Notes: generated from the sequence alone by a model not told the origin. A DNA stretch of 64,000 nt from Alkalihalobacillus sp. LMS39 (GCF_022812285.1 NZ_CP093300.1:4513171-4577170), one strand, 5' to 3'. Positions 54,404 to 63,106 are shown, counted from the first letter of the stretch. Numbers and translations: made by a program.

Positions 54404-55288
54404 TTAAATGCTTAGTTTATTGCTTGTAATTGACTCTAAATAAGCAAACACTTCTTTTTGAAGGTCTTCGCGCTCAAGCGCGAAATCAACCGTTGCTTTA
54501 ATAAAGCCAAATTTATCTCCAACATCATACCGTTTACCTTGAAACTCATAGGCTAGAACGGCTTGATCTAAGTTTAATTGTTTAATGGCATCTGTTAATT
54601 GAATTTCATTTCCAGCACCAGGTTTTGTGTTGGCTAAAATCTCAAAAATTTCCGGTCGGAGGACGTATCTACCCATGATTGCAAAATTAGATGGAGCATC
54701 TGCTAGTTTAGGCTTTTCCACTAAGTCATCAACATGAATGACACCTTCTTCAATTTCTGATCCTTTCGGCGCCACAATCCCATATTTCGAAACATCTTCA
54801 TCAGGTACCGGCTGAACACCAACAACAGATGAATGATATCGATTAAACGTATCAATCAATTGCTTTAAGCACGGAACTTCACTACGGACGATATCATCAC
54901 CCAACATAACAGCAAAAGGCTCATCCCCAACAAAACGGCGCGCACATAAAATCGCATGGCCAAGTCCTTTTGGTTCTTTTTGGCGAATATAGTGAATGTT
55001 TGCTAGATTTGAAATCGATTGAATTTCTTCTAACATCGCATATTTTTGTTTCTTCTCTAAAGTCTCTTCTAACTCATACGATTTGTCAAAGTGATCTTCG
55101 ATTGCGCGTTTTCCACGACCACTAATAATAATAATGTCTTCAATTCCAGATTCAACCGCTTCTTCGACAATATATTGAATTGTTGGTTTATCTACAATCG
55201 GAAGCATTTCTTTCGGTTGTGCTTTTGTTGCAGGAAGAAACCTCGTTCCTAATCCAGCTGCGGGGATAATCGCCTTTCGTACATTCAC
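54404..55288 (-). CDS. gtaB: UTP-glucose-1-phosphate uridylyltransferase, copy 2, 294 aa
   Basis: The same motifs as copy 1 ([56 protein letters not shown]). The proteins differ mostly between residues 85 and 180 and in the C-terminal 30 residues. It stands alone, outside the exopolysaccharide operon, and may supply UDP-glucose for teichoic acid and glycolipid synthesis. GTG start with GGAG upstream. Confidence 0.92.
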   Translation of the reverse strand: MNVRKAIIPAAGLGTRFLPATKAQPKEMLPIVDKPTIQYIVEEAVESGIEDIIIISGRGKRAIEDHFDKSYELEETLEKKQKYAMLEEIQSISNLANIHYIRQKEPKGLGHAILCARRFVGDEPFAVMLGDDIVRSEVPCLKQLIDTFNRYHSSVVGVQPVPDEDVSKYGIVAPKGSEIEEGVIHVDDLVEKPKLADAPSNFAIMGRYVLRPEIFEILANTKPGAGNEIQLTDAIKQLNLDQAVLAYEFQGKRYDVGDKFGFIKATVDFALEREDLQKEVFAYLESITSNKLSI

Positions 55289-55419
55289 CTTTATCTCTCC
55301 TCAATATATCTTTTTCAAATATTTGTATGTTCTCTTTTCATTCTATAAGTTACGCATCTTTTAGTCAAATTCCTTCATTTTTTTTGTAAATATGTAAAGG
55401 TGAAAAATGAGTTCTGAAA

Positions 55420-55448
55420 AAAGGACTAACCACTACGGTTAGCCCCTC
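55420..55448 (-). terminator. Terminator of the acidic lipoprotein gene
   Basis: GGGCTAACC pairs with GGTTAGTCC around GTAGT, followed on the minus strand by TTTTTT. Confidence 0.8.
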
Positions 55449-55464
55449 TTACATTATGTGTTTC

Positions 55465-55755
55465 TTATTCGTCAGCTTCTAGCTCTTCTTCTTCATCGTC
55501 AAGGTCAGCTTCTAAACCTTCATCATCAGCTGGTTCACCTAAGTCATCGCCTTCTTCAAGACCAGTGTCTTCACCTAGGTCTGTTCCTTCTTCAAGACCA
55601 TCGTCTACACCTTCATCCATTGGTTCTTCGATTGCAGGCTCTTGATCAAGCGGCTCCTCGATACCTGTGTTGTCATCTGTTGCGTCTCCACACGCTGCTA
55701 ATAAACCTAATGCTAATACTGCTGAACCGACAGTAGCAAATGCTTTTTTCTTCAT
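55465..55755 (-). CDS. Small very acidic lipoprotein, 96 aa
   Basis: Signal peptide II MKKKAFATVGSAVLALGLLA-AC with lipobox LAAC. The mature part is almost entirely Asp, Glu, Gly, Leu and Pro in loose repeats of the kind EEGTDLGEDTGLEEGDDLGE. No fold is recognised; it may be a disordered anionic surface layer, common in alkaliphiles. ATG at 55755 follows GGGGGT. Confidence 0.75.
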   Translation of the reverse strand: MKKKAFATVGSAVLALGLLAACGDATDDNTGIEEPLDQEPAIEEPMDEGVDDGLEEGTDLGEDTGLEEGDDLGEPADDEGLEADLDDEEEELEADE

Positions 55756-55784
55756 AATAAATACCCCCAATAAATTAATTAAAC

Positions 55785-55810
55785 TAACGACTAACGTTAG
55801 TATGTCGTTA
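55785..55810. promoter_or_regulatory. Nested inverted repeat upstream of the acidic lipoprotein gene
   Basis: TAACGAC and GTCGTTA are exact complements 12 bases apart, and ACTAACGTTAGT inside is itself a palindrome. It lies 30 bases before the start codon. It may be an operator or a 5' leader stem. Confidence 0.45.
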
Positions 55811-56017
55811 TACTACCATCCTCATTCATGACGGTCTATAGGTTTCGTGTTTTTTTGGCATTAGTCATGCACTGTTACAAACTCGTCTAGACTTTTACAT
55901 AATTGTTACAATGATTTCACATGAAGTATTATAGTTTTTTTCATATTTGAGGCTTATTATGTTGTAACTCTTTGTAAGGCATATCGTCTCTAATGATAAG
56001 AAGGGTGGGATTGTGAA

Positions 56018-56605
56018 ATGAAAACATTTCTTTTTGTTGCATTCGGTGTATTGCTATTAACCGGGTGTGGTCAAGGGCAAAGTGGCGGCGGTACAAATCC
56101 TGTTGTGGATGATGATGTTCATCCTCAACCTCAAACGATTACAGTAGAAGAAGATGATTTCAAGCTTTCTTTATTCACGAATAAAGCTGTTTACAAAGAA
56201 AAGGAACCTGTAGACATTTGGGCAGAGTTTGGATTTTTTGGAGAGGAAGAAACGATGACAATTGGCCATGCGATGCACTATCTCGGTTTTTACATTGAGC
56301 AAACGGACGGAGACTTAACTTTCCCTTATATGATGCCAGAACCATATATCTTAACGACTTTAAAACAAGGAGAATGGGAAAAAACGGATTATGAAAAGAG
56401 TACAGGGTTTGTCGGTGGCGATCCTAATGCCGCGTTTTATAAAAAGTGGCTAGAAGAGGATGAAGTGACGTTTCCGCCTGGGACATATAAGGTAACCGTA
56501 GTTGCTCATTTTATTATTGATATGAGTGAAAATGACCTACTCACTGAAAGGGAGAAAACATCGTATACAATGGAACAATCCTTAGAATTTACAGTTACCC
56601 GTTAG
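56018..56605 (+). CDS. Lipoprotein of unknown function, 195 aa
   Basis: Signal peptide II MKTFLFVAFGVLLLTGC with Cys17. A Gly-rich linker follows, then a beta-rich domain (VEEDDFKLSLFTNKAVYKEK, EPVDIWAEFGFFGEEETMTI, FPPGTYKVTVVAHFIID). This resembles immunoglobulin-like or BsuPI-type secreted domains that bind partners at the surface. AGAAGGG lies before the ATG. No enzyme motif is visible. Confidence 0.72.
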   Translation: MKTFLFVAFGVLLLTGCGQGQSGGGTNPVVDDDVHPQPQTITVEEDDFKLSLFTNKAVYKEKEPVDIWAEFGFFGEEETMTIGHAMHYLGFYIEQTDGDLTFPYMMPEPYILTTLKQGEWEKTDYEKSTGFVGGDPNAAFYKKWLEEDEVTFPPGTYKVTVVAHFIIDMSENDLLTEREKTSYTMEQSLEFTVTR

Positions 56606-56661
56606 TTGCAGATGGTCAGTTGGATGATTGGTTGCACGAGAGAATGAATGGTTGATCTGAT

Positions 56662-57114
56662 TCATTCTCTTTCTTTTATGTATTGTTCAATCATTTTGCG
56701 ACTAGTTGGAATCATTTTGTCTGGTAGTTGATGCAGAGGAAAATATTTTACATCGTAACTTTCACCATCGGTAAATTTTATCTCCCCTTTTACCTCTTTT
56801 GTTGTATACGTCACAATGATATTATATACTTCGTCACCATTCGGATACACAAAGTAAAAATCTTTTCCGGAAAACACTTCATATAACTCGAGTTCTCCGA
56901 CTGTTAAGCCTGTTTCTTCATATACTTCTCGCCTTGCTGCCTCTTCTGTTGATTCCCCAAGCTCCATAAATCCACCAGGGATTCCCCAGTCATTTGTATC
57001 TGTCCGGTGCTGTAATAATACCCTGTTTTGTTCATCTTCTATTATGATTGCACACGCAGTTAAAAGTAATGGGCGCGTTCCAACATGAGAGCGAATCATT
57101 TTTATATAGTCCAT
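56662..57114 (-). CDS. NUDIX hydrolase, 150 aa
   Basis: The Nudix box is complete: GGFMELGESTEEAARREVYE-ETGL, with the metal-binding REVYEE. It is preceded by ACAIIIEDEQNRVLLQHRTD-TNDWGIPG. Members hydrolyse nucleoside diphosphates linked to another moiety. The substrate is not predicted. GGAGG lies before the ATG. Confidence 0.9.
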   Translation of the reverse strand: MDYIKMIRSHVGTRPLLLTACAIIIEDEQNRVLLQHRTDTNDWGIPGGFMELGESTEEAARREVYEETGLTVGELELYEVFSGKDFYFVYPNGDEVYNIIVTYTTKEVKGEIKFTDGESYDVKYFPLHQLPDKMIPTSRKMIEQYIKERE

Positions 57115-57170
57115 GGGTGGTTGGTTCCTCCAGTTAATTTTAATTGTTATCGTTCCTTCTACTATGACAA

Positions 57171-57209
57171 AAAAAGTTGATTACATCAATGGAATGATTG
57201 TAATCAACT
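57171..57209 (-). terminator. Terminator of the 42-aa gene
   Basis: GTTGATTACA pairs with TGTAATCAAC around a 13-base loop and is followed on the minus strand by TTTTTTTG. Confidence 0.75.
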
Positions 57210-57221
57210 CTTCTATTATTA

Positions 57222-57350
57222 TTATTTAAATATTTGTTTTCTGTGACTACCCCAAAATTTGATGTAGAGTTTTCCTTCATCACACTTAAAAAATTTAATC
57301 CCTATGAGTTCGAGCGGAGTCCAAATTGGTTTCATTTGATACAATGGCAC
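57222..57350 (-). CDS. Small basic protein, 42 aa
   Basis: GTG at 57350 has GGAGG 7 bases upstream. The peptide MPLYQMKPIWTPLELIGIKF continues FKCDEGKLYIKFWGSHRKQI FK. It is a compact beta-like sequence with one Cys and two Trp residues. A good ribosome binding site and a terminator 13 bases after the stop argue that it is a gene. Family unknown. Confidence 0.6.
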   Translation of the reverse strand: MPLYQMKPIWTPLELIGIKFFKCDEGKLYIKFWGSHRKQIFK

Positions 57351-57685
57351 AATAATTCCTCCTTTTCAATATTTTACTATTTATCTTAACATCCCTATCT
57401 TATATCTACTACCATTTTAATCACAAAAGACTAAATTTTCGTTAGACAAAATACCCATTTTTTTGCAAAAATATATATTTTTACATTTGTTAGAACTATC
57501 TCGTAACCGTTGGTATACAAAGGGTTTTCTCGTTGGAAATGTTTCGACAAATTATTTTCATGAGTATTGTCTTAGGTATATTTTATTCCGAGTTTTGAAC
57601 TATTGGAAAAGAACAAATTCAAGGTTTGGACATGCGAATAAATTATTTGTACAAACAATGAGGTACAATTGATTCTACATCTCTC

Positions 57686-57876
57686 ATTTTTGCGGTCAGA
57701 GTAGCCGTTATTTGTGAACATGTTACGGGTTTCCGTTTTTTTGCGGCCACACGAGCGCTTATTCACGCAAAAGCAACTCTATTCCTAGCGATTTATTATG
57801 ATTAACTGCTCCTGTGTCCGCCAACATTCCAAAACGCTTGCAATGTTCACAGATAACGGTTTTCATGGCCGCTTAA
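57686..57876. repeat. Four-unit palindromic element, diverged copy E
   Basis: Four 15-bp units start at 57693 (CGGTCAGAGTAGCCG), 57744 (CGGCCACACGAGCGC), 57806 and 57857 (both reversed), so distances are 51, 62 and 51 bp, the same as copies A and B. The units follow CGGNCA... but their sequence differs clearly from A-D. The remainder of 57351-57998 shows no gene. Confidence 0.75.
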
Positions 57877-57954
57877 ATACCATCTCATATTCGAAGAATA
57901 TATAAGCGAATTGTTATCTACAGGTCGACTATTTTATAGTTACGCTAAACAATA

Positions 57955-57998
57955 AAAAAAAAGACGAGTAAAGTCAGAACCTTCACTCGTCTTTTTTG
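57955..57998 (-). terminator. Terminator of fabZ
   Basis: GACGAGT(G)AAG pairs with CTTTACTCGTC-type sequence around a short loop, followed on the minus strand by a long T-run. Confidence 0.85.
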
Positions 57999-58424
57999 CT
58001 ATTTTTTTAATGCAAACATCATTTCTGCCTCAGCAGCAACTTTATCCCCTACATAAGCCACACCTTTACCAATACCAATCGGACCTTTAAAGCGAACCAT
58101 TTCAACTTCTAACCGAAGCTGATCCCCTGGTCTTACTTGCTCTTTAAAACGACATTTATCAATTCCGGCAAATAGGGCGATTTTCCCTCTGTTTTCTTCT
58201 AACTTTAACATCGCGACTCCACCGACTTGAGCAAGAGCTTCAATAATTAAAACCCCCGGCATAACAGCGAACTCTGGGAAATGTCCGTTGAAGAACTCTT
58301 CATTTGCCGATACGTTTTTAATACCGACTGCACGCTTTCCTTCTTCCACCTCAAGAATGCGGTCAACCAACAAAAACGGATAACGATGAGGAATAATCTC
58401 TTTTATTTCTTCAATGTTTAGCAT
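57999..58424 (-). CDS. fabZ: 3-hydroxyacyl-ACP dehydratase FabZ, 141 aa
   Basis: Hot-dog fold with the catalytic His in [20 protein letters not shown] and Glu in [33 protein letters not shown] at the N-terminus is typical. Length is standard. It dehydrates beta-hydroxyacyl-ACP in fatty-acid elongation. The place between the flagellar/mbl cluster and the outer genes matches the Bacillus order. AAGGAGG before the ATG; a REP sequence lies directly upstream. Confidence 0.95.
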   Translation of the reverse strand: MLNIEEIKEIIPHRYPFLLVDRILEVEEGKRAVGIKNVSANEEFFNGHFPEFAVMPGVLIIEALAQVGGVAMLKLEENRGKIALFAGIDKCRFKEQVRPGDQLRLEVEMVRFKGPIGIGKGVAYVGDKVAAEAEMMFALKK

Positions 58425-58436
58425 GTGGTCCTCCTT

Positions 58437-58455
58437 TTGGGGTGTCAGTCACCCA
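58437..58455. repeat. REP sequence, copy 2 (short form)
   Basis: GGGGTGTCAGTCACCCAA just upstream of the fabZ start matches the second palindrome of the REP, with one altered base. Confidence 0.65.
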
Positions 58456-58560
58456 ACATTTTCCTATGTACATAATTTCAATTATACCACATGGTGGACT
58501 TTCTTTAACAGGGATTGAAGTTGGACTACCTCTGTATGAAATACGTAATGTCCATTCGGT

Positions 58561-58596
58561 GTGGACAATGTCCATTTTGGGTGTCAGACACCCCGT
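58561..58596. repeat. REP sequence, copy 3, flanking the RAYT gene
   Basis: GTGGACAATGTCC followed by ATTTTGGGTGTCAGACACCC; over 34 bp it is identical to copy 1 at 49.56 kb. It ends 14 bases from the transposase stop codon. Confidence 0.85.
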
Positions 58597-58609
58597 TACC
58601 ACCACCCCA

Positions 58610-59176
58610 CTACCTTAGTCTGAAGGAGTGTTTTAACCAAGACTTTTCACTTTCGATAAATACGTGATAATAAAGAGCTTCAGGAAAAGGAAGGTGTGAG
58701 TATAGAAAAGAGGGAGTAATATTGGGGTTGTATGTATGGAACAAATAAGAAAATAAACTGCTCCAACGGTAATCTTCAGGTGAATCCACCATACCTGCAT
58801 CAAGCGGATTAAGATGAATATATTTTGAGGCGTCCATAAAGTAAGCGGTGGATGTAATCAAACCAGAATAGTAGCGTCCTTGAAATAGATGACCAACGTA
58901 TCCATAACGGTCATTATAATATTTAGCGTAACGAGTTGTGAGGAATTGCATAATACGAGAGATAGATGTTGTTTTCGTTTCGATAAGGAGATGAATGTGG
59001 TTTGTCATTAGACAATAAGAATGGAGAAGAAAGGAATAGCGTTTTTGCGTTTCTTTCAAGAGGAACAAATACATCGTGTAATCCGCTTCATCATGAAAGA
59101 TCGGCCATTTCCGGTTTCCACGGCAAGTAATATGATACATTGCACCAGGATACCAAATCCGTTGCTTTCGAGCCAT
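58610..59176 (-). CDS. REP-associated tyrosine transposase (RAYT, Y1 family), 188 aa
   Basis: Y1-transposase fold: MARKQRIWYPGAMYHITCRG, the HUH motif in YCLMTNHIHLLIETK (His-Ile-His), and the catalytic tyrosine region DASKYIHLNPLDAGMVDSPE-DYRWSS. ATG at 59176 is chosen because AAAGGAG lies 8 bases upstream. RAYTs nick single-stranded REP hairpins and are single-copy, domesticated relatives of IS200/IS605 transposases. This gene sits between REP copies 3 and 4. Confidence 0.92.
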   Translation of the reverse strand: MARKQRIWYPGAMYHITCRGNRKWPIFHDEADYTMYLFLLKETQKRYSFLLHSYCLMTNHIHLLIETKTTSISRIMQFLTTRYAKYYNDRYGYVGHLFQGRYYSGLITSTAYFMDASKYIHLNPLDAGMVDSPEDYRWSSLFSYLFHTYNPNITPSFLYSHLPFPEALYYHVFIESEKSWLKHSFRLR

Positions 59177-59249
59177 AGGGGTTCGCTCCTTTATCAAATT
59201 AATTGAGGAAATAAAAAAAACGAGGGGAAAAAGAGGGAGTAAAGAAATG

Positions 59250-59307
59250 TGTCCACATGAGGTGGACAGTGTCTTTTTAGGGTGTCAGACACCCCAAAAA
59301 AGACACC
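59250..59307. repeat. REP sequence, copy 4, flanking the RAYT gene
   Basis: GTCCACATGAGGTGGAC, then AGTGTCTTTTTAGGGTGTC and AGACACCCCAAAAAAGACAC. The GTGTCAGACAC palindrome is perfect, and GTCTTTTT.../...AAAAAAGACAC extend it into a longer hairpin. Confidence 0.8.
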
Positions 59308-59313
59308 TCACCA

Positions 59314-59628
59314 TCATTCCACACCGCGGATGATGTCTAATATGTGGGTCCATGTTTCTTCTTCTAGTACTTCTGCGGGTTCGCCGTTTCCTATAATGCC
59401 GTAACCGACCATTAATCCACCTGCTAAAGAGGCAGCAGCAAACAAAACGAAAAGGATAATTCGAACCCAAATAGGAATAAGACGAATGCGGCCTCTTTTT
59501 TTGCGCTTTCGCCTTGATTTCTTTTCTTTTTCTTTTGTTTCTTTAGCTTGTTTTTTATCTAGAGCTTGTTCTTCTTGAACAAGCTCAGCTCTTGTTTTCG
59601 ACTTTGATTCAAGTTCTTTATTCGCCAT
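59314..59628 (-). CDS. EpuA-family (DUF, RNA-polymerase-beta annotated) membrane protein, 104 aa
   Basis: A highly charged N-terminal 48 residues (Lys/Glu-rich, KKSRRKRKKRGRIRLIPIWV) is followed by one membrane helix (about 52-75). The EpuA signature GGLMVGYGIIGNGEPAEVLE-EETWTHILDI completes it. The family sits downstream of flhO-flhP in Bacillus and is often mislabelled as RNA polymerase beta. Function is unclear. AAGGAGAC precedes the ATG. Confidence 0.82.
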   Translation of the reverse strand: MANKELESKSKTRAELVQEEQALDKKQAKETKEKEKKSRRKRKKRGRIRLIPIWVRIILFVLFAAASLAGGLMVGYGIIGNGEPAEVLEEETWTHILDIIRGVE

Positions 59629-59652
59629 AGCGTCTCCTTACTAAGCCGTTTC

Positions 59653-60492
59653 TTAGCGGATTGAGTTCACTAACCCCATCATTTGGTCAGCCATTGTGAT
59701 CGAACGGGCGTTTGATTGATAAGATCGTTGTGTCATCATTAATTCCGTCATTTCTCGGCTCATATCAACGTTAGACATTTCTAGTGACCCTTGTTGCATT
59801 GAGATTTCACCTGCACCTAACGCAGTAAGAATATCAGCAACATTTAATCCTTGTTCAGCTAAATTTTCAGGGAGTCCAAAAAGGTTCTCTCCCATTTGAA
59901 TTAACATTTGTGGACGTTCAGCGCGGACTACAGCCAATTGACCTGCATCCACATTACCGCCACCGTTTAATGATACACTGACTCTTCCACCTTCACTAAT
60001 TGTAATGTCTTTAAAATTAGCTGGGATTTGAATCGGTCCATTTTCACCCATGACATAATGTCCTTGACCGGTAACTAAATTTAACAATTGCGGATTATTA
60101 GCATTCGGACTTAAGTAAAAGGCCCCATCTCTCGTATACCGTGTTTCTGGGTTGCCATTTACGTCCACTTGAATTTCAAAGAAAGTTCCTTTTGTCGTTA
60201 ATGCAACATCAAGGGGGCGTTCGGTTTGTTGCATCGCTCCTTGCTCAAGTCGCATAGCGGTTTGGGCAATTTTTGCTCCTGCACCGACGCGAATGCCATT
60301 TGGAGTAAGACGACCAACTTCTTTACTATGAACCAATTGATTGTTCACTTGTTGGACTAGAAGATCGGAAAAAGATGCTTCACGACGTTTATATCCAATC
60401 GTGTTCGTATTTGCTAAGTTGTTTGAGATTGTATCAAGCTTTTTTTGAAGCTGCCCCATCGTGTTTGAAGCCGTAATCATCGATGTATTCAT
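59653..60492 (-). CDS. flhP: Flagellar basal-body rod/hook-like protein FlhP (FlgG/FlgF family), 279 aa
   Basis: The N-terminal rod motif is TMGQLQKKLDTISNNLANTN-TIGYKRREASF, and the C-terminal motif is NVDMSREMTELMMTQRSYQS-NARSITMAD, the two ends that pair in rod and hook proteins. It is exported by the flagellar type III system. Gene order flhO-flhP behind mbl is that of B. subtilis. Confidence 0.93.
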   Translation of the reverse strand: MNTSMITASNTMGQLQKKLDTISNNLANTNTIGYKRREASFSDLLVQQVNNQLVHSKEVGRLTPNGIRVGAGAKIAQTAMRLEQGAMQQTERPLDVALTTKGTFFEIQVDVNGNPETRYTRDGAFYLSPNANNPQLLNLVTGQGHYVMGENGPIQIPANFKDITISEGGRVSVSLNGGGNVDAGQLAVVRAERPQMLIQMGENLFGLPENLAEQGLNVADILTALGAGEISMQQGSLEMSNVDMSREMTELMMTQRSYQSNARSITMADQMMGLVNSIR

Positions 60493-60507
60493 TTGTCATA
60501 CTCCTTT

Positions 60508-61326
60508 CTAGCCAATTCGGCCGATTTCATTAACCGCTTTTTCTAAGCTACGGTCATAGGCTTGTAATACTTTTTGGTTTGCTTCAAACGTACGGAATGT
60601 ATTCATCATTTCCGTCATTGTTTGGGCAGTATCGACGTTAGAACGCTCAATAAAACCTTGCTGTAATTGATATGTGACTTGCCCGTTTCCGATAGCTGTT
60701 GGAAGAGCTCCTTCACCATCAAAACGAAGCAATCCATTTCCTTCTTTTACAAGTAGCATAGGATCTTCAGCAAACGTCACTTGAATTTGCCCTACAACAT
60801 TACCTGCTTGAGTTACAACTTGTCCATTTCGATCAACAGTAAAATCTTCTGACCCAACAAGCATACGGTTCCCCGCTGTATCACGAACATAATGGCCTTC
60901 TGTTGTCACTAGGAAACCACCAGCATCGACAGCTAAACTGCCGTTTCTTGTATAACGAACATCACCGTTTTCATTTTGCACTTCAAAAAATAACGCACCT
61001 TGACGTCCTTGCTCATTAAAAGGCATGACGCCTTGTAGCAATGCAAGGTCAGTTGTATTTCCTGTTTCATGTATATCACCTTGCCTAAAGTTAGGCATTG
61101 TTTCTTGTAAATAAACACCCGTACTTAGTTCTCCGACATGATGAGAATTTGGTAGCATGTTCGATGTATTCATTGCTTTAATTAACATATTAGGAAAAGC
61201 TCGCAGTGACGCTTGGTCAGCTTTAAATCCTGGTGTATTCGCATTTGCAAGGTTATTTGTCAGCATTTCCTGTCTTTGCTGTTGTGATACCATCGCAGCA
61301 GCAGAACTATAGATTCCTCGAAGCAT
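60508..61326 (-). CDS. flhO: Flagellar basal-body rod/hook-like protein FlhO, 272 aa
   Basis: N-terminal MLRGIYSSAAAMVSQQQRQE-MLTNNLANANTPGFKAD and C-terminal NVDTAQTMTEMMNTFRTFEA-NQKVLQAYD. It is paralogous to FlhP, 15 bases downstream, and likely a distal rod component. Confidence 0.92.
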   Translation of the reverse strand: MLRGIYSSAAAMVSQQQRQEMLTNNLANANTPGFKADQASLRAFPNMLIKAMNTSNMLPNSHHVGELSTGVYLQETMPNFRQGDIHETGNTTDLALLQGVMPFNEQGRQGALFFEVQNENGDVRYTRNGSLAVDAGGFLVTTEGHYVRDTAGNRMLVGSEDFTVDRNGQVVTQAGNVVGQIQVTFAEDPMLLVKEGNGLLRFDGEGALPTAIGNGQVTYQLQQGFIERSNVDTAQTMTEMMNTFRTFEANQKVLQAYDRSLEKAVNEIGRIG

Positions 61327-61407
61327 CCATTTTTCCTCCTTACCGTTTTAAAGACGGATTACAGTATCTATTATATCGGATCCCTATAGGGAAACTTCAA
61401 CTGTTAA

Positions 61408-62412
61408 TTATAGCCTAATTCGTTTTGACGACATACGGTCAAGGTTTTCTAAGATAATCCCTGTACCTTTTGCAACACAGTGCATCGGCTCATCCGCTAC
61501 TAAAACAGGTACTTTTAATTCTTCCGCTAATAATAAATCAATTCCGTGCAATAACGCACCACCGCCTGTTAAAATAACCCCGCGGTCGATAATATCAGCT
61601 GAAAGCTCTGGAGGTGTTTGCTCAAGGACGCCTTTAGAAGCTTGTACAATATAAGAAACTGCTTCTTGCAATGCTTCTTGAATTTCTGCAGAATACACCG
61701 TAATTGTACGTGGAAGTCCACTCACCATATCACGGCCCCGAATTTCCAAGCTTGTCTCACGTGCATTTGGGAACACAGTCGCGACTTCTTTTTTTATCGC
61801 TTCAGATGTTCTCTCACCGATTAATAACTTATACTTCTTCTTTATGTAAGTCAAAATTTCATGGTCAAACCGGTCTCCTGCTACTTTAATAGAAGAGGCG
61901 GTGACGATATCACCCATGGAAAGAACAGCAACATCTGTTGTTCCACCGCCTATGTCTATGACCATGTTACCACTTGGTTGAAAAATATCCATACCCGCAC
62001 CAATCGCAGCGACTTTCGGCTCTTCTTCAAGGTATACATTTTTTCCACCGCTTTTCTCAGCTGCTTCGCGGATTGCTTTTTGTTCTACGGAGGTTATGTT
62101 CGTCGGGCAACAAATCAAAATACGCGGCTTCGAAAAAACATTTTTAACATTTACTTTATTTAAAAAATGTTTTAGCATAGATTCTGTTAATTCAAAGTTG
62201 GCGATAACTCCATCTTTCATTGGTCGCATGGCTACAATATTCCCTGGGGTACGTCCAACCATACGAAATGCTTCTTCCCCTACTGCCAAAACTCTTTGGG
62301 TTGTTGCCTCAAGCGCCACAACAGATGGCTCATCAAGGACAATCCCCTTTCCTTTTACATACACTAAAACATTTGCCGTTCCTAAATCAATCCCTATATC
62401 CCTACCGAACAT
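61408..62412 (-). CDS. mbl: Actin-like cell-shape protein Mbl, 334 aa
   Basis: MreB-family actin fold: MFGRDIGIDLGTANVLVYVK (phosphate 1), GNMVIDIGGGTTDVAVLSMG (phosphate 2) and GVILTGGGALLHGIDLLLAE (adenosine). Length and place beside spoIIID identify Mbl rather than MreB or MreBH. It forms membrane-bound filaments that guide lateral wall synthesis. Confidence 0.95.
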   Translation of the reverse strand: MFGRDIGIDLGTANVLVYVKGKGIVLDEPSVVALEATTQRVLAVGEEAFRMVGRTPGNIVAMRPMKDGVIANFELTESMLKHFLNKVNVKNVFSKPRILICCPTNITSVEQKAIREAAEKSGGKNVYLEEEPKVAAIGAGMDIFQPSGNMVIDIGGGTTDVAVLSMGDIVTASSIKVAGDRFDHEILTYIKKKYKLLIGERTSEAIKKEVATVFPNARETSLEIRGRDMVSGLPRTITVYSAEIQEALQEAVSYIVQASKGVLEQTPPELSADIIDRGVILTGGGALLHGIDLLLAEELKVPVLVADEPMHCVAKGTGIILENLDRMSSKRIRL

Positions 62413-62521
62413 GTAGCGAATTCCTCCCTGTATAATATCTCAAATTATTCGTATCGAAAAATGTTTCCTACTATTGATCTATTTTATCACATTTTGTCAA
62501 TACAGGGATTGATTTCTTTCA

Positions 62522-62806
62522 TTAAATGCGAGTTTTTTCGACGGCTTCTTCCACAACGGAATCTTTCTTGTATTTTACCTTTGTTGCTTCCCCACCACGT
62601 AAGTGTCGGATCGACTTATGATACTCAAGAATTTCTTTCACTTCATTGGCCAGCTCCTGGTTGATTTCAGGTAATCGCTCAGTCAAATCTTTATGGACTG
62701 TACTTTTAGACACCCCAAATTCCTTTGCGATCGTTCGGACTGTCTTTTTTGTTTCCACGATGTACCTGCCAATCTTGATAGTACGTTCTTTGATGTAATC
62801 GTGCAC
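62522..62806 (-). CDS. spoIIID: Sporulation transcription factor SpoIIID, 94 aa
   Basis: MHDYIKERTIKIGRYIVETK-KTVRTIAKEFGVSKSTVHKD with its helix-turn-helix, a basic C-terminal patch HKSIRHLRGGEATKVKYKK and standard length. GTG start with AGGAGG 8 bases upstream. It works in the mother cell during sporulation, turning sigma-E genes on or off; its presence shows the host forms endospores. Confidence 0.97.
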   Translation of the reverse strand: MHDYIKERTIKIGRYIVETKKTVRTIAKEFGVSKSTVHKDLTERLPEINQELANEVKEILEYHKSIRHLRGGEATKVKYKKDSVVEEAVEKTRI

Positions 62807-62985
62807 ACCACTCGCCTCCTAATCTATGTCGGTGATTGGTACATTTTATTAAGGAGCGAGTCTATATATACCAATGAGTCAAGCTGTTTTTTCACAATTG
62901 TCAAATTACTGTGTAATGAAATGGACGAAAAACCCTTTGTTCATAGTGACTACAGACATGGAAATAACAAAAACCTAACACAACA

Positions 62986-63035
62986 AAAAAACTTCCCTAT
63001 AAAGGAAAGTTTTTCGGTTTGGACATGTATTCGGT
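62986..63035 (-). terminator. Terminator upstream of spoIIID, with a lone repeat-like unit beside it
   Basis: On the minus strand AAAACTTTCC-TTTATA-GGGAAGTTTT is followed by TTTTG. At 63021-63035 the bases TGGACATGTATTCGG followed by TTATTTTA resemble one unit of the palindromic elements, without the other three. The remaining sequence 62807-63111 shows no gene. Confidence 0.6.
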
Positions 63036-63071
63036 TATTTTATGAAAATAGACTACTCATTTGCGAAGAAC

Positions 63072-63106
63072 AAAAAAAAGTCCACACCCATTGATGTGAA
63101 CTTTTT
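63072..63106 (-). terminator. Terminator of the acidic lipoprotein gene
   Basis: On the minus strand AAAGTTCACATC...GTGTGGACTTT, followed by TTTTTG, just after the stop codon at 63112. Confidence 0.75.

Noticed and set aside
55458..55736. 92-codon Leu/His-rich plus-strand frame.
   Set aside because: It is the mirror of the Asp/Glu-rich repeats of the acidic lipoprotein gene.
57453..57680. A plus-strand 69-codon frame and a unit-like TGGACATGCG at 57628.
   Set aside because: The frame has no ribosome site, and the unit does not fit the 51/62 spacing with its neighbours.
61861..62435. Several plus-strand frames of up to 106 codons.
   Set aside because: They are antisense to mbl and have no start signals.
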